DNA of 64,000 bases from Agromyces protaetiae (lineage in GTDB: Bacteria > Actinomycetota > Actinomycetes > Actinomycetales > Microbacteriaceae): NCBI RefSeq assembly GCF_030866785.1, contig NZ_CP133018.1, positions 620,001-684,000 on the forward strand, given 5' to 3'. Below the pieces are notes generated by a model. That model had not been told where the DNA came from. It was given only the letters and a program-made list of their open reading frames with translations, and did no database searches. Shown in pieces: positions 44,345-53,560 of this stretch. Position 1 is the first letter of the stretch; each line of letters begins with the position of its first letter. Both the position numbers and the translations under genes were made by a program.

Positions 44345-44770
44345 TCAGTCGGCGGATGGCTCGCGGCGACGTCGGCGCAACCGCCATGTGTTCCCCTCGT
44401 CGGTGAGGTGGGAGAGTTCGTCGAGGGCGGCGAGCGCGAGCGCGAGGCCACGGCCGGCCTCGGCGTCCGTGTCGGGCATGGCGACTCGGGACAGGTCGAG
44501 GATGGGCGGATTCGCCGAGTCGCGGAACACCGCGATCAGGTCGTCGTCCGTGGCCTCGAGGTCCAGTCGCGCCTCGACAGGCCCGAGGTCGGAGGCACCA
44601 TGCTGCACGATGTTGGTCGCGACCTCGACGACCGCGAGCTCGAAGAGCATCCGATCCTCGTCGTTCGCCGGGGCGAGCTGCCAGAGCTCGGCGAGTGCGC
44701 GGTGCACGTCGTCGAGGAAGGTCTCGTCGGCGCTGCCGGTCACGCGGATCAGTTCGCCCTCAGTCGACAT
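44345..44770 (-). CDS. RsbW-like anti-sigma factor / serine kinase
   Basis: A 141-residue GHKL ATPase: N-box FELAVVEVATNIVQHG and G-box AEAGRGLALAL. RsbW-type proteins hold a sigma factor and phosphorylate the STAS antagonist. The gene overlaps the STAS gene by 11 bases, so the two are co-translated. No sigma factor gene is nearby; its target must be elsewhere or the module may act on another protein. Confidence 0.87.
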   Translation of the reverse strand: MSTEGELIRVTGSADETFLDDVHRALAELWQLAPANDEDRMLFELAVVEVATNIVQHGASDLGPVEARLDLEATDDDLIAVFRDSANPPILDLSRVAMPDTDAEAGRGLALALAALDELSHLTDEGNTWRLRRRRREPSAD

Positions 44771-45092
44771 CGAACGCCGCCTCTGCTGAAGGGTGGTTCG
44801 GCAGCACCTGGTCGAGATTCGTCAGGCGCAGCACCATGCGCACCTGGTCGGGCGCGGCAGCGAGCCGGAGGTCGCCACCCGCCTGCTGGACCGTCTTGTG
44901 AGCGCCGACCAGCGCGCCGAGCCCCGACGAGTCGATGAACTCGACCGCGTCCAGGTCGACGACGATGCGAGCGTGCCCCTGCTGGACGAGATCGTCGACC
45001 GCATACCGCAGCACGGCCGCGTTCGAGAGGGTGATGCGGCCCTCGGGGCGGATCACGGCATACGCGTCTCCCGGGTCGATCGTGAGTTTCAT
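44760..45092 (-). CDS. STAS-domain anti-anti-sigma factor
   Basis: A 110-residue STAS protein with the phosphorylation loop VEFIDSSGLGALVGAHKTV. Unphosphorylated, it should bind the RsbW-like kinase and free the sigma factor; the PP2C phosphatase encoded just upstream would activate it. The ATG overlaps the phosphatase stop (ATGA). Confidence 0.9.
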   Translation of the reverse strand: MKLTIDPGDAYAVIRPEGRITLSNAAVLRYAVDDLVQQGHARIVVDLDAVEFIDSSGLGALVGAHKTVQQAGGDLRLAAAPDQVRMVLRLTNLDQVLPNHPSAEAAFDVD

Positions 45093-46279
45093 GCGTGCTC
45101 CGTTCTCGCGTCGGGGAGGCGCCGGATGACGACGGCCGTGACGTCGTCGGGCAGCGACCGGCCGTCGGCGATGCGCCGGACGGTCGCCACGCAGTCGTCG
45201 GGCCGACTGGTACGTGCCACCTCAAGCATCTGTTGCAGAGGGTGGTCGCCGAGCAGGTCGAGCAGACCGTCGCTGCAGCACAGCACGGCGTCACCAGGAT
45301 CCAGGACGATCTCGCCCGCCGCCTTGCGGTCGCCGAACGACATGCCGAGCGGCAGCCCATCGGAGTGCAGCGCCGCCCACTCGCCGTCGGCGCGGAGCAC
45401 ACCGACGAGGTTGTGGCCGGCATCGACGAAGCGCATGCGGCCGGTTCGCGCCTCGAGCTCGGCGTGGAAGAGGGTGACGAAGGTCGTGGCCTCGGTGAGG
45501 TCCTGGTCGAGCAGCGCCGTGGTGCGCTCGACCGCGTGCACGAGCTCACGGTCGGCCGAGGTGTGCAGTGCCGCGCGGACGCTCGCGGCGGTGATCGCCG
45601 CGCCGACGCCCTTGCCCATCACGTCGGCGACGGTGAACCGCATGCCGCCCGGCACCTCGTACCAGTCGTAGAAGTCGCCGCCGACGCGACCTGCGGCGAG
45701 GCTGATCGCGGCCATCTCGTACCCGGGCATCTCGGGTGTCGTCCTCGGCAGCAAGCCGCGCTGGACGACGGAGGCCCGGTCGAGCTCGTCGTCGCGACTG
45801 AGCTCCGACTGCAGCCAGCCCGCGAGGTCGCGCAGCAGCTCGCGCTCGTGCGAGTCCATGGTGCGGGGGGCGGTGTCGACGATGCAGAGCGTGCCCACCT
45901 GTTCTCCGCCGGGGGCTTGCAACGGATGCCCGGCGTAGAAGCGCAGATTCGGCTCGCCCACGACGAACGGGTTCTCGGCGAACCGCGGGTCCGTCGCCGC
46001 GTCCTCGACGACGAGTGTGCCGCTGCCTCGCACGGTGGCATCGCAGAAGGACTGCTCTCGCGCGGCTTCCCGCCCGCCCAGCCCGATCTCCGCCTTACGG
46101 AACTGGCGGTCGCCGTCGAGGAAGGTGACACTGACCATCGGGACCTCGAACAGCTCGTGCGCGAGCCGGGCGACCCGGTCGAAGCGTTCCTCACGCGGGG
46201 TGTCGAGGATGCCGAGCTCCTCGACAGCACGCTGCCGTGCGTCGTCATCGAACAGGACGACGGTTCCCCCATCCACCAT
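45089..46279 (-). CDS. GAF-PP2C (SpoIIE-type) phosphatase
   Basis: A 396-residue protein. Residues about 15-160 are a GAF sensor domain (ILDTPREERFDRVARLA, SFCDATVRGSGTLVVEDA). The C-terminal PP2C domain has its metal-binding aspartates in RVGGDFYDWYEV, VADVMGKGVGAA and LPDDVTAVVIRR. It should dephosphorylate the STAS protein after sensing a small ligand or redox state. Start: ATG 46279 or GTG 46288; neither has an ideal ribosome-binding site. Confidence 0.9.
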   Translation of the reverse strand: MVDGGTVVLFDDDARQRAVEELGILDTPREERFDRVARLAHELFEVPMVSVTFLDGDRQFRKAEIGLGGREAAREQSFCDATVRGSGTLVVEDAATDPRFAENPFVVGEPNLRFYAGHPLQAPGGEQVGTLCIVDTAPRTMDSHERELLRDLAGWLQSELSRDDELDRASVVQRGLLPRTTPEMPGYEMAAISLAAGRVGGDFYDWYEVPGGMRFTVADVMGKGVGAAITAASVRAALHTSADRELVHAVERTTALLDQDLTEATTFVTLFHAELEARTGRMRFVDAGHNLVGVLRADGEWAALHSDGLPLGMSFGDRKAAGEIVLDPGDAVLCCSDGLLDLLGDHPLQQMLEVARTSRPDDCVATVRRIADGRSLPDDVTAVVIRRLPDARTEHA

Positions 46280-46321
46280 GCCTTCCACCCTAGAGCGTCC
46301 TCACCCGCGGTCGCGGACGGG

Positions 46322-46939
46322 TCAGAGCCAGCCGCGGTCGCGCGCGACCCGAGCGGCGTCATGCCGGGTCGAGGTGCCGCTCTTCTGCATCGCGCTCGAG
46401 AGGTAGTTGCGCACCGTGCCGGGGGCGAGGTAGAGCCTGCGCGCGATGTCCTTGACCGAGTAGCCCTCGCGCGTCTCACGGAGCACGTCGAGCTCGCGTT
46501 CGGTCAGCGGCGAATCGTCGACGACGGATGCTTCGAGCACATCGTGGGCAATCCACCGTCGCCCGGTGCGCAGCTCGCGCAGCACGTCGGCGATCTCTTC
46601 GGGGTCGGCGCTCTTGCTCATGAACCCGAGCACCCCGAACTTGAGCGCGCGTCGAAGCACGCCGGGCCGCGCGTGCCTGGTGAGCATCAGCACGCGCTGA
46701 TCAGGCAGGCTCGCCCGGATCTCGGCGACGGCCTCGAGGCCGTCCATGCCCGGCATCTCCAGGTCGATGACGAGGACGTCAGGCCGGTGCTCGAGCGTCG
46801 CCGCCACGGCTTCCATGCCGTTCGAGGCCTGGGCGACGACCTGAATGCCACCATCCATGGGGAGCAGCGCGGCGAGCGCCATGCGCAGGAGGTGCTCGTC
46901 GTCGGCCAGCACCACGCGGATCGGATCGTCCTCAGTCAT
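46322..46939 (-). CDS. NarL/DesR-type response regulator
   Basis: A 205-residue regulator: VVLADDEHLL, phospho-Asp in VLVIDLEMPGMDG, Lys in GFMSKSAD, and LuxR-type helix-turn-helix LTERELDVLRETREGYSVKDIARRL with APGTVRNYLSSAMQK. It overlaps the kinase gene by 8 bases and is its partner. The phosphatase gene begins 42 bases downstream, so the pair may control the stress module. Confidence 0.9.
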   Translation of the reverse strand: MTEDDPIRVVLADDEHLLRMALAALLPMDGGIQVVAQASNGMEAVAATLEHRPDVLVIDLEMPGMDGLEAVAEIRASLPDQRVLMLTRHARPGVLRRALKFGVLGFMSKSADPEEIADVLRELRTGRRWIAHDVLEASVVDDSPLTERELDVLRETREGYSVKDIARRLYLAPGTVRNYLSSAMQKSGTSTRHDAARVARDRGWL

Positions 46940-48077
46940 CCCGCCTCGCCTCCTCGCGCCCGTTCACCGGATCGAGCTCCACCAGTACCGTGAACCGGCC
47001 CGATGCGTGCCCGAAGTGCAGCGAGCCGCCGGCTTCCTCGACGCGCTCGCGAAGCCGCGCGAGTCCGCGAAGCGGGTTGTCCGCGCCGCTGTGCGCGCCG
47101 TCGTTGACGACCTCCACCATGATCGGCGACGCCGTGATCGTCACCGTCGTCGGGTGCGCGTGCCGGAGGAGGTTGGTGGTGGCCTCACGCAGCACCTGGG
47201 CCAGCAGCGGATGCGGGTGCGCACCGCTCCCGGGGTCGAATCGCGCGTCGACGGCGAATCCGGCGGCTTCGCAGAGCCGTTTCGCGTTCTCGAGCTCCGC
47301 CGACAGATTCAGTTCGATGCGTGCGTAGGCGAGCGCTCGGGTCTCGGTGATCGCCTCATCGGCCAGTCGCCGGATCTCGCCGAGCTCCTGCTCCGCCCGC
47401 TCGGGCTCGACGCGGACCAGGCGGCCGGCGAGCGCGGCCTTGAGCTTGATCACGTGCAGCGAGTGGCCCTGGATGTCGTGCAGGTCGCCGGCGAAGCGCA
47501 CCCGCTCGCTGGCGACCGCAAGCTGGGCTTCGGCGTCTTGCGCGCGTTCCAGGCGACGAGCCACGAGCCACACCTGCTCGCTGATGAGCACCACCCCGGA
47601 GATGAAGAGCGTGCCGACGAACGGGGTGAGCAGATACGCAGCCGCGAGCTCCCCGCTCGCCTCGTTGAAGACGAACGCTCCGGCGCCGACAGCCGCGACC
47701 CCGAACGCGAAGACGGGGATCCACACCATCCGCCGCCTCGTTCGTGCGAGCAGGAGCGCGCCGACCAGAGCCACGGGGAGGAAGCTGAGCGGGCTGGAGA
47801 CGCCCAGCGCGCCCATGATCCACGCGGCAGCGGTGATGCCGAGTGCGAGCAGCGCCCGCCGCGGGTAGCCGTCGAGGCTCCATTCGCGCAGCAGTCCGAG
47901 CGTAAGCAGGAAGCTGAGTGAGATGATCAGCCCGTCCCACCAGGTGCTCGCCGTGAGCGCGACGCCCACGATGCTCAGCGGCGCGATCGCGGCCACCGCG
48001 GTGATCATGGCGAGCCGGCGCATGCGGATGACGCTCGGGGAGTCGTCCCGCGCGTGGTCCTGATCGTCGACGTTCAA
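46932..48077 (-). CDS. DesK-like sensor histidine kinase
   Basis: A 381-residue membrane kinase with about six hydrophobic segments (residues 20-170), HisKA_3 phospho-acceptor RFAGDLHDIQGHSLHVIKLKA, and an ATPase with REATTNLLRHAHPTTV. It resembles DesK, which senses membrane state. The start is taken as TTG 48077, because TTGA joins it to the stop of the small membrane protein, as ATGA does elsewhere; ATG 48023 is the alternative. Confidence 0.87.
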   Translation of the reverse strand: MNVDDQDHARDDSPSVIRMRRLAMITAVAAIAPLSIVGVALTASTWWDGLIISLSFLLTLGLLREWSLDGYPRRALLALGITAAAWIMGALGVSSPLSFLPVALVGALLLARTRRRMVWIPVFAFGVAAVGAGAFVFNEASGELAAAYLLTPFVGTLFISGVVLISEQVWLVARRLERAQDAEAQLAVASERVRFAGDLHDIQGHSLHVIKLKAALAGRLVRVEPERAEQELGEIRRLADEAITETRALAYARIELNLSAELENAKRLCEAAGFAVDARFDPGSGAHPHPLLAQVLREATTNLLRHAHPTTVTITASPIMVEVVNDGAHSGADNPLRGLARLRERVEEAGGSLHFGHASGRFTVLVELDPVNGREEARRDD

Positions 48078-48319
48078 GGGTGTGTTCCGGTTTTCTGCCG
48101 TGTGATCGCCCGGCCGGTGGGGACCTTCGCGACCAGCGCGGCCACGAGGAGGACGAGTGCCACGTACTGCAGCGCGCCGTTCGAGGTGAAGAATCCCGTG
48201 ACCCCTTCGGGAAGGACGGTGAAGAGCCCGAAGTCGAAGTAGTACAGCCCGATGTAGGCGAGGAAGACGGTCGCGGAGAGGATGATGATGGCGTTGAGGG
48301 CGAGGTCGAAGAGCTTCAT
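48074..48319 (-). CDS. Small two-helix membrane protein upstream of the DesK-like kinase
   Basis: An 81-residue protein with two hydrophobic segments (LNAIIILSATVFLAYIGLYY and ALQYVALVLLVAALVA) and a basic tail. I do not recognise the family. It is translationally coupled to the sensor kinase by a four-base TTGA overlap, so it may be an accessory subunit of that sensor. GGGGA precedes ATG 48319. Confidence 0.75.
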   Translation of the reverse strand: MKLFDLALNAIIILSATVFLAYIGLYYFDFGLFTVLPEGVTGFFTSNGALQYVALVLLVAALVAKVPTGRAITRQKTGTHP

Positions 48320-48430
48320 GGTCCCCACAGAGTCGCGTCTTCCGGCCGGACGAGGTAGTGACGCCACGTCATCTTTCCCGGTGACACCACGCCACTGCAC
48401 ACGCGGGGAACGCTCTGGTGCGATGAGTGC

Positions 48431-49093
48431 ATGACAACGAACAGGACCACTTCCGTACCGACCGAACGTGTGCGGCTCTGGCGACGCCCATTCCGGGTCA
48501 TCCGCGAGAACCTGCGCGTGTACCTCATCATCAACGCCGCGGCGTATGGACTCGCGCTGATCGGGTTCAGCCTCGGGCTGCTCTTCCCCGACCTGGTGGC
48601 GGAGCGCGCCGTGGGACTCGAGGAGGACGGCACCGGCGAGCTCGTGCGCACGTTGTTCGAGACGCCCCCGCTGTTCGCGTTGGTGATCTTCGCGGTGAAC
48701 GTGTTCGGCCTCGCCGGGCTGAGGATCGTGCTGCCATCGCTCATCGTGCCGTTCGCGGGCCTCCCACTGTTCGGCTACTGGGCGGTCACCACCGGAGTGA
48801 CCATCGTGCCGACGTCCGCCCCGGGTTGGGTGTTGTTCATTCCGCACTCGCTCACCCTCGTCATCGAGTTCCAGGCGTACGTGCTGCTTCTGCTGGGTGC
48901 GTACCTCATCGGCAAGGGCTGGCTCGTGCCACGCTCGGTCGGCGCGGCGAATCGACGTCGCGGGTATCTCTTCGGACTGAGACGACTCGGGCTGCTCGCG
49001 CTCCCGGCGCTCGTGCTGTTCGTCATCGGTGCCGTGTGGGAGGCGTACTCGCTGCGCTACCTCGTGGGCCCGCTCGGTGAGCTCCTGCTGTAG
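48431..49093 (+). CDS. Multi-pass membrane protein, possibly SpoIIM-like
   Basis: A 220-residue protein with about five hydrophobic segments, among them YLIINAAAYGLALIGFSLGLLFP and FGYWAVTTGVTIVP, and a positively charged loop (RRRGYLFGLRRLG). The order of helices recalls the SpoIIM/DUF95 family, but the match is weak and I give no function. It is divergent from the six-gene signalling run and converges on the aminotransferase. Confidence 0.6.
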   Translation: MTTNRTTSVPTERVRLWRRPFRVIRENLRVYLIINAAAYGLALIGFSLGLLFPDLVAERAVGLEEDGTGELVRTLFETPPLFALVIFAVNVFGLAGLRIVLPSLIVPFAGLPLFGYWAVTTGVTIVPTSAPGWVLFIPHSLTLVIEFQAYVLLLLGAYLIGKGWLVPRSVGAANRRRGYLFGLRRLGLLALPALVLFVIGAVWEAYSLRYLVGPLGELLL

Positions 49094-49107
49094 GCGACGC
49101 GAGGAAC

Positions 49108-49141
49108 GGAGCCGGCGTCCGGTCGAGGTGACGCCGGCTCC
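49108..49141. terminator. 12-bp hairpin between convergent genes
   Basis: GGAGCCGGCGTC (49108-49119) pairs exactly with 49130-49141, loop 10. It lies 15 bases after the stop of the membrane protein gene. Confidence 0.7.
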
Positions 49142-49275
49142 GTGCTGTCCGGTGATGCCCGGGCGAGCGACCTCTCCGATTCGCACAGCGCACTCCTCCG
49201 CGTCGCGATTGACAGTGACGTCGATGTCAACCGCAACGTTCGCGCGACGATTCCTGCCGCGCTGCCGGTGCCGCG

Positions 49276-50493
49276 TCAGCCGAACAGGCGCTGCAGGCGC
49301 TGGATGCCCTCGAGCAGGGGCGCGTCGCCGAGCGCGTAGCTGAACCGCAGGTAGCCGCTGGGGCCGAACGCCTCGCCCGGAACCGCCGCGACATCGGCCT
49401 GTTCGAGCATGAGGTCGGCGAGCTCGAGCGAGGTCGTCGGCGTCACGCCGTTCCAGTCGCGACCGAGCAGGCCCGAGACATCCGGATACGCGTAGAACGC
49501 GCCCTGCGGAACCGGGACCGTCACGCCCTCGATCTTCGAGAGCTCGGCGACGATCGTGCGGCGTCGCCGGTCGAACGCCCGGCGCATCGCCTCGACCTCG
49601 TCTTGCGGGCCCGTGAGGGCTGCGATCGCGGCGCGCTGCGAGATGTTCGAGACGTTCGACGACAGGTGGGACTGCAGGTTCGCGGCGCCCTTGATGACGT
49701 CGGCGGGCCCGACCATCCAGCCGAGACGCCAGCCGGTCATCGCGTAGGTCTTCGCGACGCCGTTGACGAGGATGGTCTGGTCGGCGAGCTCGGGGACCGC
49801 CTCGACCACCGACAGCGCGCGCGGCGGGGTGCCGTCGACGTCGTCGGCATAGGTGAGGTTCTGGTAGATCTCGTCGGAGATGACCCAGATGCCGTGCTCG
49901 AGCGCCCACTCGCCGATCGCCCGCACCTGCTCGGGCGGGTACACCGCGCCGGTCGGGTTGGAGGGCGAGACGAAGAGCAGTACCTTGGTGCGCTCGGTGC
50001 GCGCCGCCTCGAGCTGCTCGACCGTGACGAGGTAGCCCTGGTCGGCGCCCGCGAAGACGTCGACCTGCCGGCCGCCGGCGAGCTTGATCGCCTCGGGGTA
50101 GGTGGTCCAGTACGGCGTCGGGACGAGCACCTCGTCGCCGTCGTCGAGCAGCACCTGGAACGCCTGGTACACGGCCTGCTTGCCGCCGTTGGTCACCACG
50201 ACCTGGCTCGCCGTGGCGGCGAGACCGGAGTCGCGCAGCGTCTTCGCCGCGATCGCCTCGCGGAGGTCCGGCAGGCCCGCGGCGGGCGTGTACCGGTAGT
50301 TCTTGGGGTCGCGCGTCGCGGCGAGCGCGGCCTCGACGATGTGCGCGGGGGTCGCGAAGTCGGGTTCGCCTGCGGCGTACGAGATGACGGGTCGCCCATC
50401 GGCCTGCAGGGCCTTCGCCTTCGCGTCGACCTTGAGCGTGGCGGACTCGGCGATGGCGGCGATTCTGGCGGAGAGGCGGGCTCGGCTGGTCAC
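49276..50493 (-). CDS. Class I PLP aminotransferase (aspartate aminotransferase-like)
   Basis: A 405-residue fold-type I aminotransferase: [37 protein letters not shown], the Asp of [16 protein letters not shown] Lys in [15 protein letters not shown] and the substrate Arg in SGYLRFSYA. It matches the aspartate aminotransferase usually encoded beside tRNA-Trp and secE in these bacteria. The GTG at 50493 lies six bases after TAGGCT and looks leaderless. Confidence 0.9.
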   Translation of the reverse strand: MTSRARLSARIAAIAESATLKVDAKAKALQADGRPVISYAAGEPDFATPAHIVEAALAATRDPKNYRYTPAAGLPDLREAIAAKTLRDSGLAATASQVVVTNGGKQAVYQAFQVLLDDGDEVLVPTPYWTTYPEAIKLAGGRQVDVFAGADQGYLVTVEQLEAARTERTKVLLFVSPSNPTGAVYPPEQVRAIGEWALEHGIWVISDEIYQNLTYADDVDGTPPRALSVVEAVPELADQTILVNGVAKTYAMTGWRLGWMVGPADVIKGAANLQSHLSSNVSNISQRAAIAALTGPQDEVEAMRRAFDRRRRTIVAELSKIEGVTVPVPQGAFYAYPDVSGLLGRDWNGVTPTTSLELADLMLEQADVAAVPGEAFGPSGYLRFSYALGDAPLLEGIQRLQRLFG

Positions 50494-50499
50494 CCGACC

Positions 50500-50505
50500 A
50501 GCCTA
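50500..50505 (-). promoter_or_regulatory. -10 box TAGGCT for the aminotransferase
   Basis: The minus strand reads TAGGCT, six bases, then GTG 50493. No ribosome-binding site; a leaderless start is inferred. Confidence 0.5.
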
Positions 50506-50568
50506 CGGGGCGGATGTCCCGGTGCGCGCGCGTGACCGGGAACACCGCGCTCGTCCGGCATACCGGGT

Positions 50569-50597
50569 TTGGCGGCGCGCCCTCCGTCGCCTACACT
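50569..50597 (+). promoter_or_regulatory. Promoter of tRNA-Trp and secE
   Basis: TTGGCG (50569-50574), a 17-base spacer and TACACT (50592-50597) make a good housekeeping promoter about 100 bases before the tRNA, which then runs on into secE. Confidence 0.6.
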
Positions 50598-50700
50598 TGC
50601 TGAGGTTGCGGAAGTCGGCCAAGCTTCTCCATGCCCGAATTTGATGGGCGGGGCAAACGAGGCCGAAGGTCGTGACACCGACGAAGGCACACGTCTTCGA

Positions 50701-50773
50701 AGGGCGGTGGCTCAATTGGTAGAGCAGCGGTCTCCAAAACCGCAGGTTGCAGGTTCGAGTCCTGTCCGCCCTG
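50701..50773 (+). tRNA. trnW: tRNA-Trp (anticodon CCA)
   Basis: The acceptor stem AGGGCGG pairs with CCGCCCT, discriminator G. D arm GCTCAATTGGTAGAGC, anticodon stem GCGGT/ACCGC with loop CTCCAAA (anticodon CCA), T arm GCAGGTTCGAGTCCTGT. The 3' CCA is not encoded. It lies directly before secE, the usual place in Actinobacteria. Confidence 0.97.
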
Positions 50774-50812
50774 CGAGCCGGCAGGCATTGCCGGCCCACG
50801 AAAGGGATACGA

Positions 50813-51088
50813 GTGGCTCGGAAAGTCATCGACGAACCCAGTGAGGATGTCGTCGCCAACGCCAAGCGCGAACGCGCGGCGCGGCGTAATCCGTTTGCTC
50901 GGATCGCGCTGTTCATCCGGCAGGTCTTCGGCGAGCTCAAGAAGGTCGTCACGCCGACGCGGCGTGAGCTGATCAACTTCACGATCGTGGTGCTCATCTT
51001 CGTCATCATCATGATGGCGATCGTGTACGGGCTGGATCAGTTGTTCGGCCTGTTGGTGCTGTACGTCTTCGGGACGCCGGGCGTCTGA
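50813..51088 (+). CDS. secE: Preprotein translocase subunit SecE
   Basis: A 91-residue protein with one membrane helix ([20 protein letters not shown]) preceded by the SecE motif [19 protein letters not shown]. SecE clamps SecY in the export channel. The GTG at 50813 has AAAGGG upstream. It follows tRNA-Trp by 39 bases. Confidence 0.95.
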   Translation: MARKVIDEPSEDVVANAKRERAARRNPFARIALFIRQVFGELKKVVTPTRRELINFTIVVLIFVIIMMAIVYGLDQLFGLLVLYVFGTPGV

Positions 51089-51153
51089 TCAGGCCCTCGG
51101 CCGCCGAAGCAGAACCCCCGGGTCTGCAACCGGGCAGAGAGAAGGATCACAAC

Positions 51154-52092
51154 GTGACGAAGTACGAGCGCGACGACGTCGACTGGGCGACTGCCGCCGA
51201 GCAGTCGTCAGAGGTCGACGAGGTCCAGGAGGGGCTGTCCTCCGAGCACGACGAGGAGTCCGTCGACCCCGCCGAGCAGCGCGCCGTCCACGTCGTCGAC
51301 GACGAGGGGAACGACGTCGACCTCGACGCGGTGCTCGACGCGATGGCCGAGGCCAGCGACCCCGAGGCTGACGCCGTCGTCGACGACGCCCTCGAGATCG
51401 ATTCGGTCGAGGAGGCCGAGGCCGCCGTCGAGGCCGTCGAAGAAGAGGAAGAGCTGGCCGAAGAGGCCGACCCGTATGAGGAGTTCCGCGCCGAACTGCG
51501 GTTCCTCCCTGGCAAGTGGTACGTCATCCACTCCTACGCGGGCTTCGAGCGCCGGGTGAAGGCGAACATCGAGCAGCGGCGTGAGTCGATGGCGATGGCC
51601 GACTACATCTACCAGGTCGAGGTCCCCATGGAGGACGTCGTCGAGATCAAGAACGGCCAGCGCAAGATGGTCACGCGCGTGCGCATCCCCGGCTACGTGC
51701 TGGTGCGCATGGAGCTGAACGAGGAGAGCTGGTCCGTCATCCGGCACACCCCCGGTGTCACCGGCTTCGTGGGCAACGCCCACAACCCGACGCCGCTGCG
51801 CTTCGAGGAGGCCTTCGGCATGCTGAAGAGCCTCGTCGAGCCGAAGGACGTGCCGGCGGCCAAGTCCGGCGCCAAGGCGAGTGCCGGTTCGGCCGGCGCC
51901 GCGCGCGTCGTCCCCGCCGAGGTCGACTTCGAGATCGGCGAGACCATCACGATCAAGGACGGCTCGTTCGCGGGCCTGCCCGGCACGATCAACGAGATCA
52001 AGCCCGAGAGCGGCAAGCTCACCGTGCTCGTCTCGCTCTTCGAGCGCGAGACCCCGGTCGAGCTCAGCTTCGACCAGGTCACAAAGCTCTAG
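51154..52092 (+). CDS. nusG: Transcription antitermination factor NusG
   Basis: A 312-residue NusG. A long acidic, Asp/Glu-rich N-terminus (about 1-115) precedes the NGN domain ([51 protein letters not shown]) and the KOW domain ([20 protein letters not shown]). It binds RNA polymerase and couples transcription to translation or Rho. The acidic extension is common in Actinobacteria. GAAGGA precedes GTG 51154. Confidence 0.96.
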   Translation: MTKYERDDVDWATAAEQSSEVDEVQEGLSSEHDEESVDPAEQRAVHVVDDEGNDVDLDAVLDAMAEASDPEADAVVDDALEIDSVEEAEAAVEAVEEEEELAEEADPYEEFRAELRFLPGKWYVIHSYAGFERRVKANIEQRRESMAMADYIYQVEVPMEDVVEIKNGQRKMVTRVRIPGYVLVRMELNEESWSVIRHTPGVTGFVGNAHNPTPLRFEEAFGMLKSLVEPKDVPAAKSGAKASAGSAGAARVVPAEVDFEIGETITIKDGSFAGLPGTINEIKPESGKLTVLVSLFERETPVELSFDQVTKL

Positions 52093-52115
52093 GAAACTCC
52101 CAGCACACCAGCGGC

Positions 52116-52140
52116 AACCCTCCGGTAGTATCGGAGGGTT
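52116..52140 (+). promoter_or_regulatory. Hairpin with embedded -10-like box before rplK
   Basis: AACCCTCCG (52116-52124) pairs exactly with CGGAGGGTT (52132-52140). The loop region contains TAGTAT (52126-52131), which could be a -10 box. The hairpin may end nusG transcripts or act as a leader element for rplK-rplA; no T-tract follows. Confidence 0.5.
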
Positions 52141-52250
52141 GTGCTGCGTGCGGACCACCCACGATCAGCACACGAGCCACCGCGACCCGGAACCGCCGGG
52201 CCGTCGGGAGAGTGCCCCGCGAGGGGTGTTCGAACAGAAAGAGAGAAATC

Positions 52251-52679
52251 ATGGCACCGAAGAAGAAGGTCACTGGTCTGATCAAGCTTCAGATCAACGC
52301 CGGCGCCGCCAACCCCGCACCGCCCATCGGTCCGGCGCTTGGTCAGCACGGCGTGAACATCATGGAGTTCTGCAAGGCCTACAACGCGGCGACCGAGTCG
52401 CAGCGCGGCAATGTGATCCCCGTCGAGATCACGGTCTACGAAGACCGCTCGTTCACCTTCATCCTGAAGACCCCGCCCGCCGCCGAGCTCATCAAGAAGG
52501 CCGCCGGCGTCGCCAAGGGCTCTGGCGTCCCGCACACCACCAAGGTCGGCAAGATCTCGAACGACCAGGTGCGCGCCATCGCCGAGCAGAAGATGGCCGA
52601 CCTCAACGCGAACGACCTCGACGCCGCGTCGAAGATCATCGCGGGCACCGCCCGCTCGATGGGCATCACGGTCGAGTAA
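52251..52679 (+). CDS. rplK: 50S ribosomal protein L11
   Basis: A 142-residue protein, the normal L11 length. It starts [20 protein letters not shown], has the Pro-rich [18 protein letters not shown] motif, and ends in the RNA-binding domain with [12 protein letters not shown]11 forms the GTPase-associated centre of the ribosome. AGAGA precedes ATG 52251. Confidence 0.98.
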   Translation: MAPKKKVTGLIKLQINAGAANPAPPIGPALGQHGVNIMEFCKAYNAATESQRGNVIPVEITVYEDRSFTFILKTPPAAELIKKAAGVAKGSGVPHTTKVGKISNDQVRAIAEQKMADLNANDLDAASKIIAGTARSMGITVE

Positions 52680-52783
52680 TCGCCTTCGCGGATGCCTCGT
52701 CCGAGGCGTCCGGCACCCCAGAACTCTCATTCGTGGCAGCGCCGGCCAGGCGCGATGACCACACTCTCGCTAGGAGAATCCAC

Positions 52784-53473
52784 ATGGCACAGAAGTCCAA
52801 GGCCTACCGGGCCGCGGCCGACAAGATCGAGGCCGGCAAGTACTACACCCCGAGCGACGCGGTCGCCCTCGCGAAGCAGACCGGCTCGGCGAAGACCGAC
52901 TCCACGGTCGAGGTCGCGCTGAAGCTCAGCGTCGACCCCCGCAAGGCCGACCAGATGGTCCGCGGCACCGTCATCCTCCCGCACGGCACCGGCAAGACCG
53001 CGCGCGTCATCGTGTTCGCGACCGGCCCTGCGGCCGAGGCCGCGATCGCGGCCGGCGCCGACGAGGTCGGCGGCGCCGAGCTCATCGAGAAGGTCGCCGG
53101 CGGTTACACCGCCTTCGACTCCGCCGTCGCGACGCCCGAGCTCATGGGCCAGGTCGGTCGTCTCGGTAAGGTGCTGGGCCCCCGCGGCCTCATGCCGAAC
53201 CCGAAGACCGGCACCGTGACCCCGAACCCGGCGAAGGCCGTCGAAGACATCAAGGGCGGCAAGATCGAGTTCCGCGTCGACAAGCACGCCAACGTGCACT
53301 TCGTCGTCGGCAAGGCCTCGTTCTCGGCCGAGCAGCTCGACGAGAACATCAAGGCCGCGCTCGAAGAGGTCGTCCGCCTCAAGCCGTCGAGCGCCAAGGG
53401 CCGCTACATCCAGAAGGGCGCCGTGTCGACCACGTTCGGCCCCGGCATCCCGCTGGACGTCAACGCCATCTGA
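52784..53473 (+). CDS. rplA: 50S ribosomal protein L1
   Basis: A 229-residue L1: [37 protein letters not shown] and the C-terminal [20 protein letters not shown]. It forms the L1 stalk and in many bacteria represses its own operon. TAGGAG precedes ATG 52784. A strong terminator follows. Confidence 0.98.
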   Translation: MAQKSKAYRAAADKIEAGKYYTPSDAVALAKQTGSAKTDSTVEVALKLSVDPRKADQMVRGTVILPHGTGKTARVIVFATGPAAEAAIAAGADEVGGAELIEKVAGGYTAFDSAVATPELMGQVGRLGKVLGPRGLMPNPKTGTVTPNPAKAVEDIKGGKIEFRVDKHANVHFVVGKASFSAEQLDENIKAALEEVVRLKPSSAKGRYIQKGAVSTTFGPGIPLDVNAI

Positions 53474-53519
53474 GTCTCGCACTCACGGCTCGAGTCGGCG
53501 CCAGCGCCGCAGGGAGCCC

Positions 53520-53553
53520 GAAGGCCCGCCGGTTCACGAACCGGCGGGCCTTC
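53520..53553 (+). terminator. Strong 15-bp terminator after rplA
   Basis: GAAGGCCCGCCGGTT (53520-53534) pairs exactly with 53539-53553, loop CACG. It begins 47 bases after rplA and faces the convergent secreted-protein gene. Confidence 0.85.
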
Positions 53554-53560
53554 GTGGTCC

